Assembly: GCF_035117555.1 (NCBI RefSeq)
Contig: NZ_JAYKPK010000003.1
Location: 310,001 to 374,000 of the forward strand
Direction of reading: 5' to 3'
Length of the DNA: 64,000 nucleotides
DNA from: Yoonia sp035117555
Lineage (GTDB): Bacteria > Pseudomonadota > Alphaproteobacteria > Rhodobacterales > Rhodobacteraceae
Shown: piece after piece, positions 26,437 to 34,815 of the stretch
Layout of the letters: each line of letters starts with the position of its first letter
Numbering within the stretch: position 1 is the first letter of the stretch
Program-made: the position numbers and the translations under genes
The notes under the pieces: generated by a model
Databases searched by the model: none
Seen by the model: only the letters and a program-made list of their open reading frames with translations
What the model was told of the DNA's origin: nothing

Positions 26437-27645
26437 TTACATCGCCGCGTTCAGGTTCTGATCGACTTTTTCGAGGAACCCTTCCGTCGTCAGCCAGCTT
26501 TGATCGGGGCCGACCAGCAGGGCCAGATCCTTGGTCATGAAACCGCTTTCGACCGTATTCACCACAACCTTTTCCAGCGTACCTGCAAAAGTCATCAGCT
26601 GCGCATTGTCGTCCAGCTTTGCGCGGTGCTTCAATCCGCCGGTCCAGGCAAAGATCGAGGCGATGGAATTGGTCGACGTCGCCTTGCCTTCCTGATGCTG
26701 GCGATAATGGCGGGTCACGGTGCCGTGGGCGGCTTCCGCCTCGACGATCTTGCCATCGGGCGTCATCAACTGGCTGGTCATCAGGCCGAGCGAGCCAAAG
26801 CCCTGCGCAACCGTGTCCGACTGGACGTCGCCATCGTAGTTCTTACAGGCCCAGACGAATTTGCCCGACCATTTCATCGCGGATGCGACCATATCGTCGA
26901 TCAGGCGGTGTTCGTAGGTGATGCCTGCCGCTTCGAACTGATCTGCGAATTCTTCTTCATAGACCTTCTGGAACAGTTCCTTGAAACGCCCGTCATAGGC
27001 TTTCAGAATCGTGTTCTTGGTCGACAGATAGACCGGCCAGCCCAGGTTCAGACCATAGTTGAGCGACGCACGGGCGAAATCAATGATGCTTTCGTCAAGG
27101 TTATACATCCCCATCGCAACACCAGCACCGGGGCTGTCATAGACGACCTTTTCGATCACAGTGCCATCGTCGCCGACGAATTTCATCGTCAACTGGCCTT
27201 TGCCGGGCATCAGGAAATCGGTGGCTTTATATTGGTCACCAAAGGCATGGCGACCGATGACAATCGGGTCGGTCCAGCCGGGCACCAGACGGGGCACGTT
27301 TTTGCAGATGATCGGGGCGCGGAACACCACACCGCCCAGAATGTTGCGGATGGTCCCGTTCGGGCTGCGCCACATCTGTTTCAGGCCGAATTCCTCGACC
27401 CGCTGTTCATCGGGCGTGATCGTTGCGCATTTGACGCCGACGCCGTATTTCTTGATCGCTTCAGCCGCGTCAACGGTGATCTGGTCGTTGGTTTCGTCCC
27501 GGACTTCCATGCCCAGATCGTAATATTTCAGATCAAGGTCCAGATAGGGCAGGATCAGTTTCTTCTTGATGAAATCCCAGATGATCCGGGTCATTTCATC
27601 GCCGTCAAGTTCGACGACAGGGTTTTCCACCTTGATCTTGGTCAT
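26437..27645 (-). CDS. icd: NADP-dependent isocitrate dehydrogenase
   Basis: Homodimeric NADP+-linked enzyme of the TCA cycle, isocitrate to 2-oxoglutarate, 402 residues. It belongs to the eukaryote-like subfamily II: MTKIKVENPVVELDGDEMTR at the start, KCATITPDEQRV, MWRSPNGTIRN for the phosphate site, and the conserved metal-binding aspartates near YDGDVQSD. The frame runs open to 27696, but the ATG at 27645 gives the conserved N-terminus and has GGAG 8-10 bases upstream. It is a single gene with its own terminator. Confidence 0.95.
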   Translation of the reverse strand: MTKIKVENPVVELDGDEMTRIIWDFIKKKLILPYLDLDLKYYDLGMEVRDETNDQITVDAAEAIKKYGVGVKCATITPDEQRVEEFGLKQMWRSPNGTIRNILGGVVFRAPIICKNVPRLVPGWTDPIVIGRHAFGDQYKATDFLMPGKGQLTMKFVGDDGTVIEKVVYDSPGAGVAMGMYNLDESIIDFARASLNYGLNLGWPVYLSTKNTILKAYDGRFKELFQKVYEEEFADQFEAAGITYEHRLIDDMVASAMKWSGKFVWACKNYDGDVQSDTVAQGFGSLGLMTSQLMTPDGKIVEAEAAHGTVTRHYRQHQEGKATSTNSIASIFAWTGGLKHRAKLDDNAQLMTFAGTLEKVVVNTVESGFMTKDLALLVGPDQSWLTTEGFLEKVDQNLNAAM

Positions 27646-27753
27646 GGGTATACTCCGTTTGTGCTTGGATTCTGGCGGTGTCATAGCGCAAAACAACCCT
27701 TGCGAGAAGGGCTGTATGCCTTTGTATACCGAATTTCAGAGGTGATTGCGCCT

Positions 27754-28326
27754 TCAATCGCGCAGGCCGGACCGGATCGCCATGCAGAACGTCTCAAGAT
27801 CATCATTCTGTGTCGTCAACCGGCGCCGCAGCGACCGTGGCAATTCCAGCTGCACACCCGCGCCTGACCTTGTCCGGTTGCAGATATTGGTTTCGTGTTT
27901 GCCCGGCAGGGTCGTGTTGACCTCGGCGTCAAACCCGGCAGCACGCAGGGCGGCACCAATCACATCGCGCAGGTGCGTTGCGCGACCGCCCAGCCAGACC
28001 GCCTCGGTCCCGTCATCCTTGCGGCCATGGATGGCGACAGCTTTCAGTGACCTGCCCACAAGTGCCAGCGCGCGGGGTTCATCAAAGCGGTGAGAGGTGA
28101 TGTGGAAATCGCCATGCGCGCCAGTCTGCAAAGCCTCAAAGGCATAGAAAGACAGATCGCTGCCCGCAATGGCCGCAGCAATTTCTGATGTGCCGGGTTC
28201 AATCGTGCCGCCATGCGGCGCGATGATCACGACAGAACTGCCACGATCATCGCAGCGGATGCGAAACGGGATGTCCGGCTGGGTATCGGCAACCAGTTCC
28301 GCAAAATTTTGGTAACGATCCGCCAT
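27754..28326 (-). CDS. Poly-gamma-glutamate hydrolase-like zinc peptidase family protein
   Basis: Predicted zinc-dependent hydrolase of 190 residues. VIIAPHGGTIEPGTSEIAAA (about 32-51), SHRFDEPRAL, AIHGRKDDGTEAVWLGG and LPGKHETNICNR contain the histidine/glutamate metal-ligand pattern of the PghP/DUF867 family, first known from Bacillus phages that cut poly-gamma-glutamate. No signal peptide is seen. It starts immediately after the stop of the class II amidotransferase gene (TGA then ATG), so they form an operon. A natural substrate in this organism is unknown; a glutamyl-amide bond is plausible given the partner gene. Confidence 0.75.
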   Translation of the reverse strand: MADRYQNFAELVADTQPDIPFRIRCDDRGSSVVIIAPHGGTIEPGTSEIAAAIAGSDLSFYAFEALQTGAHGDFHITSHRFDEPRALALVGRSLKAVAIHGRKDDGTEAVWLGGRATHLRDVIGAALRAAGFDAEVNTTLPGKHETNICNRTRSGAGVQLELPRSLRRRLTTQNDDLETFCMAIRSGLRD

Positions 28327-29277
28327 TCACAGGTTCAGTTTGCGCAACGTCTTGGTGATGTTCCCGTCCTTGCGCGCAAGCGAGACGATTTCGCCAAAGT
28401 TTATGTTCAGCCATGCGTCATGGTCATCCGTCAGCGGTTCAGAGGCGAAGATCGCGGATGTTGCTTCCTCCACCGGGCAGGAATCGACTTCATAGGATTT
28501 CGCATGGTCCTGAAAATTCCTCCCGATCAGCAGATACATCGGCTCCAACAGCATGGACAGATCGTAATCCTCGGTTTCGGGGCCTGCCTTGCGCAGCTCT
28601 TTCCAGTCACCCTTTGGGGCGGTCTCGCCTTCGTGCCCGACACCGTAATTGACCCCGATGATCCGGTTGGGCGCGACAAGGGCGATTTTCAGCTTGGTCA
28701 GCGCGATCAGATCCAGCTTTTTCATCGCCTCAAGAATGAGGTTTAACAGTTTCTCAAACCCTGTCTGCACATCCGCGTCACTGTCGCCGTCAAGCAGTGA
28801 CAACAGCAGAACATACAGAAACTCTGTGTCAGCAGTGCCGCGCATCTGTTTCAGATATCTATCATCGCAATGTTGCAGCAATTCGCGCTGCAACAGCCGC
28901 CAATGGGGCAAGGACCCGTTATGTGCGATGATCCACGGGGTTTCATCAAAGGAAAACGGATGGCAGTTTTCATCCGCCAGCACGGTCAGTGCATTGTAAT
29001 CCGCAGCCCTGACATGGGCGAGCATGGTGCTGCCCTGAAGGCTGGGAATGATCCCGACGGCATTATCGTCATAAAAGGCAGGCATCGGCCGGTGGTACAA
29101 AAACGGCTCTTCCGGTTTCAAAAGGTGGTCGCTCCACAATCCAAAACCCCAACCAGCCAGTTGCATCTGCGGATGCAATTTGGGATCAAGGCTTTGATTG
29201 ATCAGGCTGTTTTCGGGTTCCAGCAGAAGGCTTTCCATCGGTATTTCAGGCCCGATATAGGCAAGGACGCGGCACAT
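28327..29277 (-). CDS. Class II glutamine amidotransferase (YafJ/EgtC-like)
   Basis: Predicted N-terminal-nucleophile amidotransferase of 316 residues. The start at 29277 leaves Cys2 (MCRVLAYIG) to become the catalytic N-terminal cysteine, which decides the start against the longer open frame to 29361; AGGAAAATT lies before it. GSTMLAHVRAA, WIIAHNGSLPHW and GTADTEFLYVLL are the glutamine-site motifs of the family. It would release ammonia from glutamine or hydrolyse a gamma-glutamyl amide. It is followed without gap by the poly-gamma-glutamate hydrolase-like gene, suggesting a joint role with gamma-glutamyl compounds. Confidence 0.8.
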   Translation of the reverse strand: MCRVLAYIGPEIPMESLLLEPENSLINQSLDPKLHPQMQLAGWGFGLWSDHLLKPEEPFLYHRPMPAFYDDNAVGIIPSLQGSTMLAHVRAADYNALTVLADENCHPFSFDETPWIIAHNGSLPHWRLLQRELLQHCDDRYLKQMRGTADTEFLYVLLLSLLDGDSDADVQTGFEKLLNLILEAMKKLDLIALTKLKIALVAPNRIIGVNYGVGHEGETAPKGDWKELRKAGPETEDYDLSMLLEPMYLLIGRNFQDHAKSYEVDSCPVEEATSAIFASEPLTDDHDAWLNINFGEIVSLARKDGNITKTLRKLNL

Positions 29278-29502
29278 AATTTTCCTAACTCTGGATGTCG
29301 TTACAGATGAAGACCGTCGATATGATAACGGTGTGCACCCGTAACGCTTAATGGACGTCAACGCCCGTCCGGCAAACGGGTTCCATCGGTTGCATGCTGG
29401 TCAGAGCACAAGGCAAAATCATGCGCAGCCGCGGCGCGACACGGAACCAATGCCGCCATTGCAGGTTAGTTCGCCAGAGATATCGAATTGACAGATACGA
29501 TC

Positions 29503-30279
29503 ATGGCACAGAACCACCCCATCGTTAAACCGGCAGAGCGTGAAGACGTCTCTGACCACGCAGATGCCGCTATTCCGGTCATTCATCTGATTGAAGACGA
29601 CCCGGCCATACGCGAAGACGAACGGCTTCTGTTTGAAAACGCCGGCTGGATTGTCTGCGAACATTATTCGGCAGAGGCGTTTCTGGAATCCCCACGCCCC
29701 GCAGGCCCGGCCTGCCTCGTGGTTGACATCATGTTGCCGGGGATCACCGGTCTTGCCATGGTTGAACATCTTGCGCGCGAAAACTCACCAATCCCTGTGG
29801 TCATGCTGACCGGCCAGGACGATTCCGCCACTGCGGTCATGGCGATGAAAGCAGGGGCGATCGACTATATCGAAAAGCCGCCGGAGCGGTCAAAACTATT
29901 GGCAGCTGTCGAAAACGCGCTGCAACGGCACAGTGAAACACGCGCACAGCAGCAAAGCTTGAACGCAGCTAAAGCCGTGCTGGGAACTCTGACGCCGCGA
30001 GAGCATGAGGTGATGATGCTGATCATCGAAGGCTTGCCGAACAAGCAGATCGCCTATGAACTCGCGATTAATCAGCGCACAGTCGAATATCACCGCGCCA
30101 GCGTAATGCGCAAAACAGGGTCATCATCTTTGCCCGCATTGGTAAAATTGTTCCTTGATGCCAGCCAAAAAACAGATGTTCGCCCGAACACCGCCGCAGA
30201 CCTGATGCTTATTCCGCATCTTGCGGAAAGCCGTTCAAACGCTCAGAAGTGCCTTATCCATGCGCAGCGTGACGATTAA
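29503..30279 (+). CDS. FixJ/NarL-type two-component response regulator
   Basis: Cytoplasmic regulator of 258 residues. The receiver domain (about 26-145) has IHLIEDDPAI, the acceptor D75 in VVDIMLPG, conserved T in VVMLTGQDD and K in IEKPP. A LuxR-type HTH (about 160-220) is visible as LTPREHEVMMLIIEGLPNK. The ATG at 29503 is chosen over an upstream TTG at 29488. A C-terminal tail of about 35 residues follows the HTH. Its last 45 bp overlap, on the opposite strand, the 3' end of the HWE kinase gene. Targets are unknown; the neighbouring kinase is the obvious candidate partner. Confidence 0.85.
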   Translation: MAQNHPIVKPAEREDVSDHADAAIPVIHLIEDDPAIREDERLLFENAGWIVCEHYSAEAFLESPRPAGPACLVVDIMLPGITGLAMVEHLARENSPIPVVMLTGQDDSATAVMAMKAGAIDYIEKPPERSKLLAAVENALQRHSETRAQQQSLNAAKAVLGTLTPREHEVMMLIIEGLPNKQIAYELAINQRTVEYHRASVMRKTGSSSLPALVKLFLDASQKTDVRPNTAADLMLIPHLAESRSNAQKCLIHAQRDD

Positions 30280-31260
30280 CCCGTCTTCGGTCCAATCGCG
30301 GCTGATCGACCCATTTACCTGTCTGATCACACGGTCCATCATTTCGCTGCCAAACCCTTGCTGTTTTGTAACATCGGCAGGCGGCGGGGCGCCGGTTTCA
30401 TGCCACTCAACCTGAACCTCATCCGCCTCGTCGCGGCTGGTCAGGGTGAGCTGTCCGCTATTCTGTGACAACGCGCCGTATTTAACCGAATTTGTGGCCA
30501 ATTCGTGAATCAGCATCGCAATCGATTTGATCGAGCTTTCACCCACGGTCACATCGTCGCCCGTGATATGGACAGTCTGGCCGTCGGCTGTGTCGAGCAT
30601 ATAGGCCTTCAACAGCGTGGTCAGAAGATCCCGGATCGTCACCGAATGTTTCTTGTCGTTGAAGGTCGGCAGGATAAGTTCATGCGCAGCGGCAAGGCCA
30701 CGCAGGCGTAGGGTCAGGTCCTGCAGCATTGATTCTTTTGAATCAGAGCTTCTAGCGGCAATCGAGGCCAGCGACGATGACACGCTGAACAGGTTCTTGA
30801 TGCGATGATTCATCTCTTTTGTAATCAACTCACGCTCTTCTTCAGCCAGCTTGCGATAAGTCACATCCAGAAATACGCCATGCATGATCCGCTGCCTGAT
30901 GCCTTCATCATCGCCACGGCCCCGGGCCGATACCCATCGCACGTCTTCCCCATGCAGAATACGGAAATCAATTTCATAGGGACCGGTGACTTCGCGTGTC
31001 GCGTTGAATGAATCACGCACTTTATCCACATCAGCGGGGAAAACGCGGGTTGATAATTCTTCGAATGTAATCGTGCTTTTGGGTGGAATACCCCAGATTT
31101 CAAAGGCCCGCGCATCCATCCGCAATTCGTCTGTGTCGACATGCCAGGACCATAGCGCTACGCCAGCCGCCTCTGACGCGATGCGCAAGCGTTGTTCGTC
31201 CCAAATATCGTCGCTGGCTGCGGCATTAGATTTACTTGGCACGGCTAAATCTCCATTCAT
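30235..31260 (-). CDS. PAS-domain HWE-family histidine kinase
   Basis: Soluble sensor kinase of 341 residues with no membrane segment. A PAS fold (about 25-140, with GVALWSWHVDTDELRM) precedes the phosphoacceptor H152 in MNHRIKNLFSV. The ATPase domain has the two marks of the HWE class: a histidine in the N-box (H252, HELATNSVKYGAL) and W-x-E (W286-E288, VEWHE). HWE kinases are enriched in alphaproteobacteria and serve light, general-stress and nutrient signalling. The gene converges with the FixJ-type regulator, sharing 45 bp at the 3' ends. No flavin-binding cysteine motif of LOV domains is visible in the PAS. Confidence 0.88.
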   Translation of the reverse strand: MNGDLAVPSKSNAAASDDIWDEQRLRIASEAAGVALWSWHVDTDELRMDARAFEIWGIPPKSTITFEELSTRVFPADVDKVRDSFNATREVTGPYEIDFRILHGEDVRWVSARGRGDDEGIRQRIMHGVFLDVTYRKLAEEERELITKEMNHRIKNLFSVSSSLASIAARSSDSKESMLQDLTLRLRGLAAAHELILPTFNDKKHSVTIRDLLTTLLKAYMLDTADGQTVHITGDDVTVGESSIKSIAMLIHELATNSVKYGALSQNSGQLTLTSRDEADEVQVEWHETGAPPPADVTKQQGFGSEMMDRVIRQVNGSISRDWTEDGLIVTLRMDKALLSV

Positions 31261-31388
31261 TTCTCAATGATCATACTCAAAAACGGCGTTACTCAAATAC
31301 ACGTCGGGGTGGAGCATAGTATGGCGGTTCCTCGCCATCAAGTATCTGGCATCGGATCACGCCCGGGCGGGTGTGACGCCTTGCGCCG

Positions 31389-32414
31389 CTACGCGCCACT
31401 GGCTTTGGCAGGGTGGTCCATTCCGCGCAGCAAACAACGCAAAACATCGGACCCGGTGATCACGCGTTTCTCTTCCGCGGTCCAGACCAGCAGAACGGTT
31501 TCATCATGCGCGGGGTCGTCTTTGCGCTGTTTGGCCAGCAATTGCAGCGCGAAATCAAGCGTGGCACCGGTGTCGGTCAGCACGACAGGGGCATGGCAGA
31601 AATCCACGGCTGCGACCGCAGTTTCAGATCCCGCGCGCGCCCGCAGAAGGTTGAGCGTATTCAGCAGCAGCCGTGGCTGATCATGCAGATCAGTCAGCAC
31701 GATCCATTTTTGGCCCGAGGCCAGCAATCTGTCGCAAAACGCATCGGGCATCGATCCATCCTGTGCCGGAAAAACCGGCTGATCTGCATCAAACTCGATC
31801 TTGATGATACTGGCGGGGTCGATCCGGCTGCCTTGATCACTGACCACAAGATCATCCAGCGCGAGAAAGTTGATCGCCCCGATAGCCTCAATCGGCCCAA
31901 CTTCGCTCGCGTCGTTTTCAGCATGAAAACGCAAGATACTGCGCAATTCACGCTCGCGAAACCACGGGATCGTCTCGGCCCCGACCCAAAGATCCAGCAA
32001 ATGCGCCGTCGGCTTGGCGATCGGCCAGAACAGGATGCGATAGAATTTCAGCACAGGCGCAAAGATCGACACCGCCTGCAAGGCATTGCGCGAGAAATAG
32101 GCCTGCGGGACAATTTCACCGATGGCGGTGATCACCACCGTCGAGAAAAGAAAGGCAAAGACGCCCACCATCACGGAATCCGCCAGCATCGTCAGCAGGA
32201 CATTGATGGCCACATTTCCCATCAGAATGGTGACAAGCGTGAAATTCGCATCACGCCGCAATTCCAGCGCGCTGGCAGCACTTTTGTCACCCGCCGCTGC
32301 AGCAGCTTCCAACCGCAGGCGGCTCAGGCTGAAAACCGCGATATTCGACCCCGAAAAAAGCGCGGATTGCGAGATACAAAAGATGATCCCGACCCAGATC
32401 AATGTGTCATTCAT
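31389..32414 (-). CDS. CNNM/CorB-like membrane protein (DUF21)
   Basis: Inner-membrane protein of 341 residues. Three to four hydrophobic segments (about 5-25, 60-90, 95-125) form the DUF21 transmembrane domain (FSGSNIAVFSLSRLRLEAA, and ITAIGEIVPQAYFSRNAL for the GEIxPK-like motif). A cytoplasmic region follows, without clearly recognisable CBS repeats. CNNM/CorB proteins export or regulate magnesium. The lysine of the usual GE-x-x-PK motif appears replaced (GEIVPQA). The ATG at 32414 is preferred because the longer frame would run into the upstream gene. It lies 37 bp after the AI-2E-family gene. Confidence 0.7.
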   Translation of the reverse strand: MNDTLIWVGIIFCISQSALFSGSNIAVFSLSRLRLEAAAAAGDKSAASALELRRDANFTLVTILMGNVAINVLLTMLADSVMVGVFAFLFSTVVITAIGEIVPQAYFSRNALQAVSIFAPVLKFYRILFWPIAKPTAHLLDLWVGAETIPWFRERELRSILRFHAENDASEVGPIEAIGAINFLALDDLVVSDQGSRIDPASIIKIEFDADQPVFPAQDGSMPDAFCDRLLASGQKWIVLTDLHDQPRLLLNTLNLLRARAGSETAVAAVDFCHAPVVLTDTGATLDFALQLLAKQRKDDPAHDETVLLVWTAEEKRVITGSDVLRCLLRGMDHPAKASGA

Positions 32415-32451
32415 AATGGGGCCTGCCTGTTCAAGTTCAAATTCTGGCGCA

Positions 32452-33510
32452 TTATGGCGCGCCCTGCGCAGCCTGACCTTCGCGGTCAAGATAGCGGCGC
32501 AGATAAGTCTCCTTCACCAGCGTCAGACCGACAGCGGCCAGGGGCGTGGCAAGGGCAAGCCCCAATATGCCGAACAACGTGCCCATCAACAGCTGTGCCG
32601 CGATGATCAGCGCCGGCGGCAGCGAGACCTGATCCTGCTGGATGAGCGGGGTGATGATATAGCTTTCCAGCGCCTGCACCGCGACATAGACGCCGATGAC
32701 CAACAGGGCGGTGGTCTGTCCTTCGGAAAACCCCAGCAGAACGGCTGGCACAGCAGCAATGATCGGGCCGATATTGGGAATGAAGGCCAGAAGTGCTGCG
32801 ATCAACCCCAGAACCGGCGCCAGCGGCACGCCGATCATCCACAGACCCAGCCATGTCAGAACACCAACAATCGACATGGCGAAAAGCTGTGCCACCAGCC
32901 AGCGTTTCAAGGTGTTGACGGATTTGGTCAGCACCTCTTTGCCATCGGACCGCAGCGACGGGGCAAGCATGTAGATCAGCCCCTCGCGATAGGTCGCGGG
33001 GGCCAGGGCGACATAAAGCCCGATGAAAAGCATGATGACGAAATTGCCCAAAGCCCCGAAGGTTGACGTCACCGCACCTGCGGCAGAGGCACCGCCACCT
33101 TCTGACATGAAGGCACTGGGTGTTGCGCGCTGCAACAATTGCTCACCCCAGGAATATTGCGAGACGCGTTCGTGCAGATCGTCAATCGCTTCGGGAACGC
33201 GCTCGGATAATTGTTCAAACTGATCAATCGCGACGGGTGCAAAAGCGATCCCGAAGATCGCAAGGGCCAAAATGATCCCGACAATGATGACCACAATCCC
33301 CCATATCCTGTGGAACCCCAGATGCCGTGCCAACCAATCGCCGCCGCCGCCAAAGAACACGCCGAAAAGCAGCCCGGTGAAGACCACGAGCAAGACATCG
33401 GGCACGAGGATCAGGATCAGGATCAAAAGCCCCGCCAGAACCAAAAGTGACACAGGCCGGGGCCGCAAATGCAGTGATCTGCTTTCTTGGCGATTGGGAA
33501 CGACGGTCAA
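32452..33510 (-). CDS. AI-2E family (PerM/TqsA-type) membrane transporter
   Basis: Inner-membrane protein of 352 residues with about eight helices. The glycine-rich amphipathic region near LLAFIPNIGPIIAAVPAVLLG and PLIQQDQVSLPPALIIAAQLLMG are the conserved C-terminal signature of the AI-2E/UPF0118 family. Members are linked to AI-2 export or Na+/H+ transport; the substrate here is unknown. The start is a TTG at 33510 with GAGGTG about 7 bases upstream. The neighbouring ATG in another frame soon meets a stop. It heads a two-gene unit with the CorB-like gene. Confidence 0.8.
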   Translation of the reverse strand: MTVVPNRQESRSLHLRPRPVSLLVLAGLLILILILVPDVLLVVFTGLLFGVFFGGGGDWLARHLGFHRIWGIVVIIVGIILALAIFGIAFAPVAIDQFEQLSERVPEAIDDLHERVSQYSWGEQLLQRATPSAFMSEGGGASAAGAVTSTFGALGNFVIMLFIGLYVALAPATYREGLIYMLAPSLRSDGKEVLTKSVNTLKRWLVAQLFAMSIVGVLTWLGLWMIGVPLAPVLGLIAALLAFIPNIGPIIAAVPAVLLGFSEGQTTALLVIGVYVAVQALESYIITPLIQQDQVSLPPALIIAAQLLMGTLFGILGLALATPLAAVGLTLVKETYLRRYLDREGQAAQGAP

Positions 33511-33854
33511 AGTGACACCTCATCTGATATGATTGTGGCATAGCCACGATTTTGCGGCGCGCACCCGGCGCGTGGTGGCCGGGACGCGAAACATTCTGCG
33601 CCGGTCTGAAAGATTGCAAACATGATGCATTCCTGTCGGGTTGATCTTGCCCTACGGCACCTCACATGATCATGACACGCGCTAGCGCACTGCGCCTGCA
33701 TGATGTCGCAGCGCAGCGTCCTTCGCGTAAATGCATCATTGTCCATCTTGGCGATGTCGTTTCACTTGTCCCACGGCGATCAACGCCCATGCTGACAAAA
33801 CGTTCCCACGTCTTTGCGCTTTGGCGGGGTTTCGCAGGGAAGTGGAGGGGAGGT
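33511..33854. other. Gene-free stretch between the AI-2E-family gene and the tRNA
   Basis: About 340 bp without a convincing gene. It should carry the promoter for the AI-2E-family/CorB unit. Short inverted repeats such as GCGCTAGCGC (33681-33690) are present. The frames that are open here have no plausible ribosome site or recognisable product. Confidence 0.4.
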
Positions 33855-33931
33855 TGGTAGGCCCGGCAGGACTTGAACCCGCAACCAAAGCGTTATGAGC
33901 GCTCTGCTCTGACCAATTGAGCTACAGGCCC
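33855..33931 (-). tRNA. tRNA with CAU anticodon, probably tRNA-Ile2 (lysidine type)
   Basis: A 77-nt cloverleaf folds on the minus strand: acceptor GGGCCTG with CGGGCCT, D-arm GCTC...GAGC, anticodon loop CTCATAA on a 5-bp stem, T-arm GCGGGTTCAAGTCCTGC, and encoded CCA. The anticodon is CAU. The acceptor has C4-G69 and C5-G68, which are identity elements for TilS in the minor isoleucine tRNA, and the first pair is G-U, unlike the C-A mismatch of initiator tRNA. This favours tRNA-Ile2 reading AUA over elongator tRNA-Met, but the amino acid call is an inference. Confidence 0.85.
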
Positions 33932-34109
33932 CCCTGCGGAATTGCGTAATTGGCGCGGTGGGAATGGTCAAGGGTCTGCCATGGCGGCAGGTTACAAAAC
34001 AGCGTTTCCGTCTCTGGACGATATTAGCAACCTCAAAAAGCGCGCGGTTGGCGCTGTTTTGCGGATCACTGGATCGTCAGGAACGATACAGTGACGGTTT
34101 AGTCCTGCG

Positions 34110-34142
34110 ACAAGAAGAGGAGGCCACCTTTCGGTAGCCCCC
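34110..34142 (-). terminator. Rho-independent terminator of the PRC-barrel gene
   Basis: On the minus strand, GGGGGCTACC, loop GAAA, GGTGGCCTCC forms a 10-bp stem with two G-U pairs and a stable GNRA tetraloop, followed by TCTTCTTGTC. It lies 28 bp after the stop. Confidence 0.65.
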
Positions 34143-34170
34143 AATTTCGAACAGATCGATACGAAGACGC

Positions 34171-34815
34171 TCAGTTATTGGTTGGTGCGTCGCCAGTATC
34201 ATCCGGTGCCGGTTCCATCGGATCCATTGCAGGATCATCTGTTGCCGGTGCGTCCATCGCAGGATCGTCAATTCCGGGCGCGTCCGTCGCTGCCGGAGCA
34301 TCTGTCGCGGCTGGCATATCTGTGCCCGCAGGCTCCATCACCATCGTCGACAATGGCGTCTCTGATGGCAGCGTTTCGACCTCTGCATCAACAAATTCCG
34401 GCAGTGCTTCCAGTTCTTCGCGTGTCAGCGTGACCGAAATGCTGCGGTCTTCCGGGTTGTAGTCCAGATCGCTAAGCGGCAGCGTGACGTCATAGCGCCC
34501 AATCCCAAGGAAACCACCGATACCGATCACGGCTTCGGCCTCACCGGCACCTTGCACCACGTCGCGGATGCTACCGATGGAATCACCATTGGAGTCTGTG
34601 ACGTCAGTCCCGGTCAGATCGCCGACGGTCATTTCCTCCAGCGTCTGTGGTTCCATCACCTCGGCGTCGGTCATCCCGTCACCTGTCATGGGGGCTGTGC
34701 CGTCCATTGGCGCTGTATCTTCCGCAGGTGGCGGTGGTGCATTGGTCTGCGCGACAGTAGTGGTTGCCAGCAGCAGGCCCAGAGCGGTTGTCGTCAGAAA
34801 ATTCTTCGTCATCAT
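34171..34815 (-). CDS. Exported PRC-barrel domain protein with Asp/Pro/Ala-rich tail
   Basis: Secreted protein of 214 residues. The signal peptide is MMTKNFLTTTALGLLLATTTVAQ. After an acidic Met/Pro/Thr linker, a PRC-barrel domain spans about 60-145 (VGDLTGTDVTDSNGDSIGSI, IGIGGFLGIGRYDVTLPLSDL). The last 65 residues are low complexity, built from repeated ATDAP and DDPAMD units. The start at 34815 has a near-complete Shine-Dalgarno (AGAGGTGATC); the open frame continues upstream to 34950 without such support. PRC-barrel proteins bind other proteins or RNA, and exported ones are common in alphaproteobacterial envelope and stress responses. Function here is unknown. Confidence 0.75.
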   Translation of the reverse strand: MMTKNFLTTTALGLLLATTTVAQTNAPPPPAEDTAPMDGTAPMTGDGMTDAEVMEPQTLEEMTVGDLTGTDVTDSNGDSIGSIRDVVQGAGEAEAVIGIGGFLGIGRYDVTLPLSDLDYNPEDRSISVTLTREELEALPEFVDAEVETLPSETPLSTMVMEPAGTDMPAATDAPAATDAPGIDDPAMDAPATDDPAMDPMEPAPDDTGDAPTNN

